Assembly (NCBI GenBank): GCA_023437755.1
Contig: JAEZFJ010000471.1
Location: 1 to 7,199, forward strand
From: Pseudomonadota bacterium
GTDB taxonomy: Bacteria > Pseudomonadota > Alphaproteobacteria > Rhizobiales > Devosiaceae
Length of the DNA: 7,199 bases
Reading direction: 5' to 3'
Both the position numbers and the translations under genes were made by a program. Each line of letters opens with the position of its first letter. The first letter of the stretch is position 1. Below are positions 1 to 6,795 of this stretch, piece after piece. The notes below the pieces were generated by a model that ran no database searches, was not told the DNA's origin, and saw only the letters and a program-made list of their open reading frames with translations.

Positions 1-1008
1 GCCCTGGGCCTGCTGGCGGGCAGCGCGAGCCTCGGCGCGGGCGGCGTTGTCGAAGCCGACCGGCGAGGCCGGCTGGGCGGCAAGCGCGGGGTCGGGCTCC
101 CAGGCGTCGGGGTCGGCGCCGATCAGCCCGGCGAGGCGCCTGGTGATGGTGGCGAATTCCATCGCCTTGAGGAAGGGGAAGAGTTTTCCGGGCTCGACCG
201 GCTGGCGCTGGAGGGCGGAGAGTTCGAGTTCCACCGGCACGTCCTGCGACAGCGTCACCAGCTGCTTGGAGACGCGGGCGAGTTCGGCATTGGCGCGCAG
301 CTTCTCGCGGCGGGCGTTCTGCTTGATGTCGTCGACATGGTCGAGCAGGTTTTCGATGGTGCCATAGGTGTTGATCAGCTCGGCGGCGGTCTTGACGCCG
401 ATGCCGGGCACGCCAGGCACGTTGTCGACACTGTCGCCGCACAGGGCCTGCACCTCGATAACCTTGTCGGGGGTGACCCCGAACTTGGCGAACACTTCCT
501 CCACGCCAATCCAGCGCAGCGGCGGCTGGCCGGGGCGCGGAATGGTGTCGAGCATGCGGATCGAGCCGTCGGGCTCGACCAGCTGCATCAGATCCTTGTC
601 GGAGGAGACGATGGTGACCTTGCCGCCGGCGGATTTGGCCTGGCAGGCATAGGTGGCGATGATGTCGTCGGCCTCCCAGCCCTCCTGCTCGATGCAGGCG
701 ATGTTGAAGGCGCGGGTGGCGTGGCGCACCAGCGGAAACTGCGGCACCAGCTCTTCGGGCGCCGGCGGTCGCTGGGCCTTGTACTGGTCGTAGATGTCGT
801 CGCGGAAGGTCTTGGCCGAATGGTCGAAGATCACCGCCATGTGGGTCGGCTCGTCCTCGCCCTTGAGGTCTTCCATCAGCTTCCACAGCATGTTGCAGAA
901 GCCCTGGACGCAACCGACGGGCAGGCCGTCGGACTTGCGGCTGAGCTGGGGCAAGGCATGGAAGGCGCGGAAGATGTAGCCCGAGCCGTCGACGAGCAGC
1001 AGATGCAT
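1..1008 (-). CDS. polA: DNA polymerase I, N-terminal part (5'-nuclease domain), truncated by window edge
   Basis: DNA polymerase I fills gaps and removes RNA primers in replication and repair in the cytoplasm. The visible 336 codons are the FEN-like 5'-nuclease domain and the start of the linker; the rest of the protein lies left of the window. Translation starts MHLLLVDGSGYIFRAFHALP. Recognisable metal-binding motifs are VDGSGY (D7), FDHSAKTFR (D62), WEADD (E112, D114, D115), SSDKDL (D137, D139) and the helix-three-turn-helix GDSVDNVPGVPGVGVKTA at about 191-208. From about residue 300 the chain becomes Ala/Gln/Arg-rich, as in the linker after this domain. ATG at 1008-1006 was chosen because the first beta strand begins right behind it and no upstream in-frame ATG was seen; only a weak GGA stands in the ribosome-site position. 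It is divergent from the response regulator at 1126. Whether 3'-5' proofreading is present cannot be judged. The family assignment is very secure. Confidence 0.96.
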   Translation of the reverse strand, partial: MHLLLVDGSGYIFRAFHALPQLSRKSDGLPVGCVQGFCNMLWKLMEDLKGEDEPTHMAVIFDHSAKTFRDDIYDQYKAQRPPAPEELVPQFPLVRHATRAFNIACIEQEGWEADDIIATYACQAKSAGGKVTIVSSDKDLMQLVEPDGSIRMLDTIPRPGQPPLRWIGVEEVFAKFGVTPDKVIEVQALCGDSVDNVPGVPGIGVKTAAELINTYGTIENLLDHVDDIKQNARREKLRANAELARVSKQLVTLSQDVPVELELSALQRQPVEPGKLFPFLKAMEFATITRRLAGLIGADPDAWEPDPALAAQPASPVGFDNAARAEARAARQQAQG

Positions 1009-1125
1009 GAAACCGATTCCGTTGAACGCGGAGCCGGACTTTAGGGCAGATGGTGGCGGGGCAAAAGGCCGCGCGGGCCCGGTCCCTAATTCCGTCACGT
1101 TTGTAACCTAGGTGTTAACACTCAA
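1009..1125. promoter_or_regulatory. Divergent intergenic region between polA and the response regulator
   Basis: This 117-bp spacer must carry the 5' signals of both polA (leftward) and the receiver gene (rightward). The half nearer the receiver gene (about 1085-1125) is AT-richer than its surroundings. It ends in the perfect 10-bp palindrome GTGTTAACAC at 1112-1121, four bases before the first possible ATG. No convincing -35/-10 pair can be named on either strand. Its role as a promoter region is inferred from gene orientation alone. Confidence 0.4.
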
Positions 1126-1584
1126 ATGACCGTTCGCGGGCACCTTCGGCTCCGCATCCCGGTTTGGTTCGCCCCCGCGGCCACCTGTCCGCCGAAGATC
1201 CCGAAAGCTGCGCCGTTGAGAAGTGACCTCGCTACCATTCTTGTCGTCGATGACGACGCCCTGATCACCATCGGCACCGTCGACCTCGTCAGCGGCCTCG
1301 GCTATCGCGCGCTCGATGCCTATTCCGGTGCCGAGGCGGTGGCGATCCTCAACAGCGACCAGCCGGTCCATGCGCTCATCACCGACTATGGCATGCCCGA
1401 CATGAACGGGGCCCGGCTGGCCGAGCTCGCCCAGTCGATCCGCCTTGGCCTGCCGGTGATCCTTGCCACCGGCTATGACGATGTGCCCGAGCCCGAGGCC
1501 ATGGCGCTGCCACGGCTGAGCAAGCCCTTCCGTGACGAAGAAGTGCGCGACATGCTGGCCTCCCTGGTCGCCGTCGGGGCTTGA
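1126..1584 (+). CDS. Single-domain response regulator (CheY-like receiver)
   Basis: This is a stand-alone phospho-acceptor receiver domain without an output domain, so it probably acts by protein contact or as a phosphate sink or shuttle. With the ATG at 1126 it has 152 residues. The receiver starts near residue 37 (TILVVDDDALI, acidic D43/D44). The phospho-acceptor is D87 in TDYGMPDMNG, the switch Thr is T115 in LATGY, and the conserved Lys is K133 in LSKPF. The first 30 or so residues are Pro/Arg-rich and do not resemble the family. A TTG at 1216 would give a normal 122-residue receiver, but neither start has a good ribosome site (AGGTG at 1110-1114 is 11 nt before the ATG). It is followed 93 nt later, same strand, by a HWE histidine kinase, its likely phosphodonor or partner. 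The domain call is firm; the start and physiological role are uncertain. Confidence 0.88.
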   Translation: MTVRGHLRLRIPVWFAPAATCPPKIPKAAPLRSDLATILVVDDDALITIGTVDLVSGLGYRALDAYSGAEAVAILNSDQPVHALITDYGMPDMNGARLAELAQSIRLGLPVILATGYDDVPEPEAMALPRLSKPFRDEEVRDMLASLVAVGA

Positions 1585-1666
1585 TCTTTTCCTGACCAAC
1601 CCCTTTATGGAACTCGAAATCCCTGCTGTTCGCCCGTCCCGGGCATGAGTCTTGCGCGGGGTTAGC

Positions 1667-1672
1667 AGGAGG
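1667..1672 (+). promoter_or_regulatory. Strong Shine-Dalgarno AGGAGG that points to a CTG start
   Basis: A perfect AGGAGG lies at 1667-1672, directly after an in-frame TAG stop (1663-1665) and 5 nt before CTG at 1678. No ATG, GTG or TTG in the kinase frame lies between that stop and GTG 1771. This site therefore decides the start call of the kinase. Confidence 0.7.
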
Positions 1673-1677
1673 CGGCC

Positions 1678-3516
1678 CTGAACGGGGAGCTGCGGACGAC
1701 CATCGACTTTGCCGGCCTGTTCGAGGCCGCACCCAATCCCTATGTCCTGTTCGACCGCGGCCTGACCATCGTGGCCTGCAATGCTGCCTATGAGCGCGAG
1801 GTACAGCGGCCCCGCGCCGACTTCCTCGGGCGCAACCTGTTCGAGGCTTTCCCCTCGGACCCCGAGTCGCCCGGTGGCGGCCTGTTGCGCGGCTCCCTCG
1901 CCAAGGTGCTGGCCGAAGGCCGGCCGGATGAGCTGGCGCTGATTCCCTATGACGTCAGCCCCCCCGGCGAGACACCGGTGCTGCGCTACTGGAGCGCCAC
2001 GCACATCCCGATCTTCGGCGACGATGGGCGGATTGCCTATGTGTTGCAGCACACCACCGACGTCACCGCCGTGGAAACCCTGCGCCGCTCCGCCCGGAGC
2101 CTCAAGGATGAGGCGGGGATTCTGGGCCGGGCGGCGGCAGTGCAGGCCGAGAACACGGCGCTTGCCCAGCAATCGGAGGAGTTGCGCCGGCTGTTCCAGC
2201 AGACGCCGAGCTTCATGGCGGTGGTGAGCGGGCCCGACCACGTCTTCACCCTGGTCAACGACGCCTATCAGCGGCTGGTGGGAACCGACCGCGACATCTT
2301 CGGCAAGTCGGTGGCCGAATGCATGCCGGAGATGGTGGAGCAGGGCTTTACCGCCCTCCTGGACCAGGTGCGCGGCACGGGTGAACCGTTTATCGGCCGC
2401 GGCGTGTCGGTGATGGTGCAGCAGCCCGGCGGCAGCGCCGAACTGCGTTACCTAGACTTCATCTACCAGCCGATCCGCGATGCCGACCGCGCGGTCGCCG
2501 GCATCTTCGTGCAGGGCCACGACATCACCGAACAGAAACTGGCGGAGCAGGAATTGCTGCGCCAGCGGGAGATGCTGCGCATCGCCCAGGAGGCGGGAGG
2601 GGTCGGCACCTTCGTGTGGGACCTCGGAACCGGCCTGCTGACCGGCTCCCCCACCTTCAACCTGCTTTACGGCCTGCCAGCCGACAGCGACCCGCGTCCC
2701 TATACGGACTATGTCGGCGCCGTCCATCCCGACGATCGCGAGCGGCTGGCCACCGCCGCCGGGCGCTCGCTGGAGGAGGGCCTGCGCCGCACCGAATACC
2801 GCATCATGCTGCCCGACGGGCAGGTGCGCTGGCTGGAGCGGCAGGGCAATGTGCTGCGCGGTGCGTCTGGGGCGCCGACGCATGTGCTCGGTGCCAGCTT
2901 CGACATCACTGCCCGCCACGACCGTGAGACCGAGATGGCGCTGCTGACGCAGGAATCCGCCCACCGGATCAAGAACCTGCTGACCATGGTCCAGGCCATC
3001 GTGGCGCAGACGCTGCGCTCGGCCGACAGCATGGCCACGGCGCGTGCCAGCGTCGGGGATCGCCTCGCCGCCCTGGCGCAGGCGCAGGATCTCTTGACGC
3101 ACGGCCTCGAGGACGGCGCCGGGCTCCATGACCTTGTGGTGTCGGCGGCCCGGCTGCATGACGATGGTCAGCGCGTCCATGTCGAGGGCCCCAATGTCCG
3201 CCTCGGGAGCCGTCCGGCGCTGGGGGTGGCGCTGATGCTGCACGAACTGGGCACCAATGCCGCCAAGTACGGCGCGCTCAGCGTTGCCGAGGGGCATGTC
3301 GACATCACCTGGCACACCGATGCGGCAGGCAATGTCGAGTGGCGATGGATCGAGCGGGGCGGGCCGGCAGTGCAGCCGCCGCAACGCCGCGGCTTCGGCT
3401 CTTCGCTGATCGAGCGGGGGTTGTCGTCGCTGCCGGGCAGCAGCGTCAGCCTGACCTACGATGCATCCGGCGTGGTGTGCCGGGCGCATCTGGCCGTGGG
3501 CGGACGGCCGGACTAG
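1678..3516 (+). CDS. Soluble PAS-domain sensor histidine kinase, HWE family (probable CTG start)
   Basis: This is a cytoplasmic sensor kinase; no membrane segments are seen. With the CTG at 1678 it has 612 residues. PAS 1 covers about 9-135 (FAGLFEAAPNPYVLFDRGL). A Gln/Glu/Leu-rich helical linker follows, then PAS 2 (about 171-290) and a PAS_3-type PAS/PAC (about 303-415, VHPDDRE and GASFDIT). The HWE transmitter fills about 420-612. Its phospho-acceptor is H429 (SAHRIKNLLTMVQAI), the N-box is HELGTNAAKYGALS (H522, N527), the family Trp/Glu pair is WIERGG (W557, E559), and the G-box is GFGSSLI (572-578). PAS 1 lacks the LOV flavin-cysteine motif, so the ligand is unknown. Starting at GTG 1771 would remove the first 31 residues of PAS 1 and has no ribosome site, so CTG 1678 after AGGAGG is preferred. 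Its neighbour is the receiver at 1126, the likely partner. HWE kinases are typical of Alphaproteobacteria and often feed stress or light responses. The family call is secure; the start is moderately secure. Confidence 0.9.
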   Translation: MNGELRTTIDFAGLFEAAPNPYVLFDRGLTIVACNAAYEREVQRPRADFLGRNLFEAFPSDPESPGGGLLRGSLAKVLAEGRPDELALIPYDVSPPGETPVLRYWSATHIPIFGDDGRIAYVLQHTTDVTAVETLRRSARSLKDEAGILGRAAAVQAENTALAQQSEELRRLFQQTPSFMAVVSGPDHVFTLVNDAYQRLVGTDRDIFGKSVAECMPEMVEQGFTALLDQVRGTGEPFIGRGVSVMVQQPGGSAELRYLDFIYQPIRDADRAVAGIFVQGHDITEQKLAEQELLRQREMLRIAQEAGGVGTFVWDLGTGLLTGSPTFNLLYGLPADSDPRPYTDYVGAVHPDDRERLATAAGRSLEEGLRRTEYRIMLPDGQVRWLERQGNVLRGASGAPTHVLGASFDITARHDRETEMALLTQESAHRIKNLLTMVQAIVAQTLRSADSMATARASVGDRLAALAQAQDLLTHGLEDGAGLHDLVVSAARLHDDGQRVHVEGPNVRLGSRPALGVALMLHELGTNAAKYGALSVAEGHVDITWHTDAAGNVEWRWIERGGPAVQPPQRRGFGSSLIERGLSSLPGSSVSLTYDASGVVCRAHLAVGGRPD

Positions 3517-4079
3517 CGCAGGCCCGACACCTCGAGCAGGCCAAGACGCTTGGCGTCGTAATAGTAGCCGCGGGCATAGTACCGTACCGCGAGGTCCGGA
3601 TTGCCCCTGGCCGTGACATAAGCGCCCGCGAGGTAACGCACCGCATAGCGCAGATTGGTCTCGGCATCGAGCAGGCCACCGGGCGAGCCGCTGTAGCCCA
3701 TGCCGCTGGCGGTGGCATGGCTGATCTGCATCAGGCCGTAATAGGGACCATTGCGGGCTGCCGGGTTGTAGTTGCTCTCGCGCACGATGACGCGGCGCAC
3801 CAGCGACTCGGGAACGCTGTATTGCTGGCTGTAGTGGCTGATCAGCCCATCGAGATGATTGCCGGTATAGGCAAGGAGCTTGGGGGCCGCCGGCACCGCC
3901 GCCGCATCGGGCACGTGCCCCGCCGGCGTGGACGAGGGCGTCGCCAGGGCCGCGAGCGCTGCGGTGGCCTTGCCTCCGGGCGCCGGCTTGAGGCCGCTGA
4001 TCGAGCAGCCGGCCAGCAACAGCGTTGCCGCGGCGAGTCCGGCAAGGCGTATGCCGGTACGAAGGGGTAGTCTGGTCAT
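3513..4079 (-). CDS. Lytic transglycosylase (SLT domain) lipoprotein
   Basis: The predicted enzyme is a small peptidoglycan lytic transglycosylase that cleaves the MurNAc-GlcNAc bond, anchored as a lipoprotein in the periplasm. Of its 188 residues, 1-24 form a lipoprotein signal (basic MTRLPLRTGIR, hydrophobic stretch, lipobox LLAGC with C25). A low-complexity Ala/Pro linker runs to about 66. The SLT domain covers about 75-183: IVRESNYNPAARNGPYYGLM carries the catalytic E101 and starts the GLMQI motif (115-119), followed by ETNLRYAVRYLAGAY and a Tyr-rich AVRYYARGYYYDAKRLG. The ATG at 4079 has AGGA seven bases upstream, on the minus strand, and the signal peptide begins immediately after it. 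The gene converges on the kinase, and both stop codons lie in the shared CTAG at 3513-3516. The fold and catalytic Glu are clear; the specific cellular role (turnover or secretion assembly) cannot be told. Confidence 0.92.
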   Translation of the reverse strand: MTRLPLRTGIRLAGLAAATLLLAGCSISGLKPAPGGKATAALAALATPSSTPAGHVPDAAAVPAAPKLLAYTGNHLDGLISHYSQQYSVPESLVRRVIVRESNYNPAARNGPYYGLMQISHATASGMGYSGSPGGLLDAETNLRYAVRYLAGAYVTARGNPDLAVRYYARGYYYDAKRLGLLEVSGLR

Positions 4080-4258
4080 GCCGCGATCCTAGCCGATTGT
4101 CGCCCTGCCGCCCATAGGGGCAAATCAGGGCGGCTTGATGGCTCTTGTGTGACCACGCACCTCTCCTGGCGCAGTCGTGAACTTTTCCGCCCGCACCCGT
4201 TGCGCGCGCCCCCCGCTTTGGCTAGTTTGCGCCCATCCGCCGGCCCCGCGCCGGCCAT
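4080..4258. promoter_or_regulatory. Spacer with a candidate tRNA promoter and leader hairpin
   Basis: This 179-bp gene-free spacer holds the upstream signals of the transglycosylase (leftward) and of tRNA-Arg (rightward). A plausible sigma-70-like pair for the tRNA is TTGCGC at 4200-4205 and TAGTTT at 4223-4228, with exactly 17 nt between and the -10 ending 30 nt before the tRNA. The match to consensus is only about half in each box. A hairpin GCCGG/CCGGC (4239-4243 with 4251-4255) lies in the presumed leader. No open frame here resembles a protein. Confidence 0.35.
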
Positions 4259-4563
<305 letters not shown>

Positions 4564-4572
4564 CGCGGCCCT

Positions 4573-4650
4573 GTTGGGCTGGAGCAGTCGCCGCTGTCGC
4601 AGCACCTGTCGAAGCTGCGGGCGTTGGGGCTCGTCAAGACGCGCCGGAGT
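4573..4650 (+). pseudogene. Fragment of an ArsR-type winged-helix regulator
   Basis: The plus strand encodes about 26 residues, including SPLSQHLSKLRALGLVKTRR, that match the recognition helix and start of the wing of ArsR/SmtB regulators (usual form SALSQHLxKLRxAGLVxTRR). Neither the preceding helices nor the wing and C-terminal helix can be found in any frame, and there is no start. It is a decayed or truncated piece, joined head to head with the recombinase remnant. No function is expected. That the frame is open into vanA is a coincidence. Confidence 0.6.
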
Positions 4651-4681
4651 GATCCGCACGCTCTTCCTCTAGGCTCCCCCG

Positions 4682-4720
4682 CTTCATACTGTTATACTTC
4701 ATATCAATGTGAGGGAGGAG
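4682..4720 (+). promoter_or_regulatory. vanA promoter/operator candidate and ribosome binding site
   Basis: This is a distinctly AT-rich patch in GC-rich DNA just before vanA. It holds a direct repeat CTTCATA at 4682-4688 and 4697-4703 (15 nt apart, start to start), with a -10-like TATACT at 4693-4698 straddling the second copy. No good -35 lies 17 nt upstream, which would fit a regulated promoter. A strong ribosome site GGGAGGAG (4713-4720) is five bases before the vanA ATG at 4726. The repeats could bind a regulator, but this is inference. Confidence 0.45.
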
Positions 4721-4725
4721 ATCAC

Positions 4726-5772
4726 ATGGAGAACCCGAACTACCCATTGAACGTGTGGTATGCAGCTGCGTGGGATGTCGAGGTCAAGCGCAGCTTGCTG
4801 CCCCGGACAATCTGCAACAAGCCGGTGGTTCTGTACCGAAAGCAGGACGGAACGGCGGTGGCCCTGGCGGATGCGTGCTGGCACAGGCTTTTGCCGCTCT
4901 CCATGGGGGAACTGCACGGCGACAACGTCATCTGCGGGTATCACGGCCTCGAGTTCGACGACACCGGACGCTGCGTCTACATGCCGTCGCAGGACACCAT
5001 CAATCCATCGGCCTGCGTGAAGTCCTATCCCATTGTCGAGCGTCACCGCTTCATCTGGCTCTGGATGGGCGACCCGGCACTCGCCGACCCGGCGCTGGTG
5101 CCGGACCTGCACTGGAACAAGGACCCTGAATGGGCCTCGGATGGCAAGTACATCCACGCCAAGTGCGACTATCGCCTCGTGGTCGACAACCTGATGGACC
5201 TCACCCACGAGACCTATGTGCATGGGTCATCCATCGGCAATCGAGCCGTGGCGGAAGCACCCTTCGAGTGCACGCATACGGACAAGACGGCGACCGTGAC
5301 ACGCTGGATGCTCGACATCGACGCCCCCCCGTTCTGGCGCGGACAGCTGGGCAAGCCTGGCAATGTCGATCGCTGGCAGATCATCAATTTCGAGGCGCCA
5401 TCCACCATCGCCATCGACGTCGGCGTGGCGCCAACCGGCACCGGCGCGCCGCAGGGCGACCGAAGCCAGGGGGTGAACGGCATGGTGCTCAACACCATGA
5501 CCCCCGAAACGGACAAGACCTGCCACTACTTCTGGGCCTTTGCCCGCAACTACAAGATCGACGAGCAGGCACGCACCCACAACCTCCGCGAGGGCGTCTA
5601 CGCCATCTTCGGAGAGGACGAGATCATCCTCGAGGCGCAACAGAAAGCTATCGACGCCAATCCCGACCACGTCATCTACAACCTCAACATCGACGCCGGC
5701 TCCATGTGGGCGCGCCGCCTGATCGACCGCATGATCGCCGAAGAAACTGCCATGCGCAGTGCGGCGGAATGA
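4726..5772 (+). CDS. vanA: Vanillate O-demethylase oxygenase subunit (Rieske non-haem iron)
   Basis: The oxygenase takes electrons from VanB and oxidatively removes the O-methyl group of vanillate to give protocatechuate and formaldehyde. It has 348 residues, close to the usual length. The Rieske [2Fe-2S] domain is near the N-terminus: C51/H53 in CWHR and C70/H73 in CGYHGLEF (most relatives have CPHR). The catalytic domain carries DNLMDLTHETYVHGSSIG, giving the electron-bridging D158 and iron ligands H161 and H166, with D298 in FGEDE as likely third ligand. APPFWR, VDRWQI and LNIDAG are shared with VanA as I recall it. The ATG at 4726 follows a strong GGAGGAG; the frame is also open upstream, through the ArsR relic and tRNA, but that is not coding. 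vanB follows after 26 nt. The related dicamba demethylase shares the iron-ligand pattern, so another methoxy-aromatic substrate is possible, but the VanA motifs and VanB partner favour vanillate. Confidence 0.88.
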   Translation: MENPNYPLNVWYAAAWDVEVKRSLLPRTICNKPVVLYRKQDGTAVALADACWHRLLPLSMGELHGDNVICGYHGLEFDDTGRCVYMPSQDTINPSACVKSYPIVERHRFIWLWMGDPALADPALVPDLHWNKDPEWASDGKYIHAKCDYRLVVDNLMDLTHETYVHGSSIGNRAVAEAPFECTHTDKTATVTRWMLDIDAPPFWRGQLGKPGNVDRWQIINFEAPSTIAIDVGVAPTGTGAPQGDRSQGVNGMVLNTMTPETDKTCHYFWAFARNYKIDEQARTHNLREGVYAIFGEDEIILEAQQKAIDANPDHVIYNLNIDAGSMWARRLIDRMIAEETAMRSAAE

Positions 5773-5798
5773 GCGCTGTGGGTAAGGAGCCGCTCTAG

Positions 5799-6767
5799 AT
5801 GCGTAACCGAGTAGACTGGCGAAACGCCCGCGTGTCGGACGTCCGTGACGTTGCGGACGATGTGCGGCGCATCGGCTTTGCGGTTGAAGGGAGCCTGCCG
5901 CGGTTCGATCCGGGTTCCCACACGAATATACGCGTCGAAATCGGCGGCCAGCCTGCCAACCGCACCTATACCGTCGTCCCTTCCGCGCCGTCCGAGATCG
6001 CCGTCGCGGTCAAGCTGCATCCGCAGAGCCGCGGGGGCTCCCGCTACATGTGGGGCCTCGAGCCTGGGCAACCGGTGCGGTTGACGGTACCGGAGAACCG
6101 CTTCGAGCTCAGTTTCCGTACAAACCACTACCTGCTCCTCGCAGGGGGTATCGGCATCACACCCATCTACGGGATGGCCAAGGCGCTGGCCGCGCGGGAT
6201 TGCTCGCTGCGAGTGGTCTATGGCGCCCGGACACGCGGGCTCATGGCTTTTGCAGAAGAGCTGGCGGAACTGCTCGGCGATCGCCTCGTGCTGCGCGACA
6301 ACTCGGTGGGCGAGCACGTCGACCTCGAGGCGGAATTTGCCAACCTGCCGCCCGACGCCGAATGCTATCTTTGCGGCCCGATCGGCATGCTGGAGGCAGC
6401 GAAGGCGGCGTGGGCGGCAGCGGGTCGTTCCACCAGTCGCCTGCGGTATGAGGTGTTCGGCGACAGCGGGCTCTTTGCGGAAGAGGCGTTTACTGTCGAC
6501 GTGCTCAACCGAGACATCTCCGTGTCGGTCCGGCCGGATCAGACGCTGCTGGAGGCGCTGACGTCCGCCGGGGTGGAAATGATTTTCGACTGCCAGCGCG
6601 GCGAGTGCGGACTTTGCGCGGTGAAGGTTCTCGAATCCAGCGCCACCATCGATCACCGGGACGTCTTCTTCTCCGCCGAGGAGAAGAGCCATGGCGACCG
6701 TCTCTGCGCCTGCGTGTCGAGGCTTGCGGGCGGGCGGGCGCTTATCGACGTGGGTTACCGGCGCTGA
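5799..6767 (+). CDS. vanB: Vanillate O-demethylase reductase subunit (flavin, NAD, 2Fe-2S)
   Basis: This reductase passes electrons from NAD(P)H through flavin and a plant-type [2Fe-2S] centre to the VanA oxygenase. It has 322 residues in the order of phthalate-dioxygenase-reductase-like proteins. The flavin-binding barrel (about 5-105) contains NRTYTVVPSAP. The nucleotide-binding domain (about 110-225) has LLLAGGIGITPIYGM and CYLCGPIGML. The C-terminal ferredoxin (about 230-322) has cluster ligands C265, C270 and C273 in CQRGECGLC and most likely C305 in CACVSR. All key residues are present. The ATG at 5799 is preceded by AAGGAG (5784-5789) with 9 nt spacing. It lies 26 nt behind vanA and is almost certainly cotranscribed. 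A MarR-type gene converges on it 28 nt downstream. The family is certain; the substrate is inherited from the vanA call. Confidence 0.9.
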   Translation: MRNRVDWRNARVSDVRDVADDVRRIGFAVEGSLPRFDPGSHTNIRVEIGGQPANRTYTVVPSAPSEIAVAVKLHPQSRGGSRYMWGLEPGQPVRLTVPENRFELSFRTNHYLLLAGGIGITPIYGMAKALAARDCSLRVVYGARTRGLMAFAEELAELLGDRLVLRDNSVGEHVDLEAEFANLPPDAECYLCGPIGMLEAAKAAWAAAGRSTSRLRYEVFGDSGLFAEEAFTVDVLNRDISVSVRPDQTLLEALTSAGVEMIFDCQRGECGLCAVKVLESSATIDHRDVFFSAEEKSHGDRLCACVSRLAGGRALIDVGYRR

Positions 6768-6770
6768 CCA

Positions 6771-6787
6771 CCCCGACTTCGGCGGGG
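6771..6787. terminator. Weak hairpin between convergent vanB and marR-type gene
   Basis: CCCCG at 6771-6775 pairs with CGGGG at 6783-6787 across a 7-nt loop, inside the 28-nt gap between the two stop codons. It could act as a bidirectional terminator, but there is no T-run on either side and the stem is short. Confidence 0.25.
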
Positions 6788-6795
6788 CTGATCGA

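Noticed and set aside
337..1044. 235-codon plus-strand open frame
   Set aside because: It is the complement of polA in a GC-rich genome, low in information and without any recognisable domain; the minus-strand reading has all 5'-nuclease motifs.
1609..1631. GGAAC followed by GTTC, resembling a general-stress sigma (EcfG) promoter upstream of the HWE kinase
   Set aside because: The spacer is 14 nt; the consensus I know needs about 16-17, and the second box lacks the leading C, so it is not supported.
1108..2241. 377-codon minus-strand open frame
   Set aside because: It lies opposite the receiver and kinase, reads as His/Arg/Gly-rich shadow protein, and has no family features.
2452..3489. 345-codon minus-strand open frame
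   Set aside because: Antisense shadow of the kinase PAS and HWE domains, caused by high-GC codon bias.
3339..4070. 243-codon plus-strand open frame
   Set aside because: Shadow of the lytic transglycosylase, whose lipobox and catalytic Glu are clear on the minus strand.
5676..6692. 338-codon minus-strand open frame
   Set aside because: Antisense of vanB, which carries complete flavin, NAD and iron-sulfur motifs on the plus strand.
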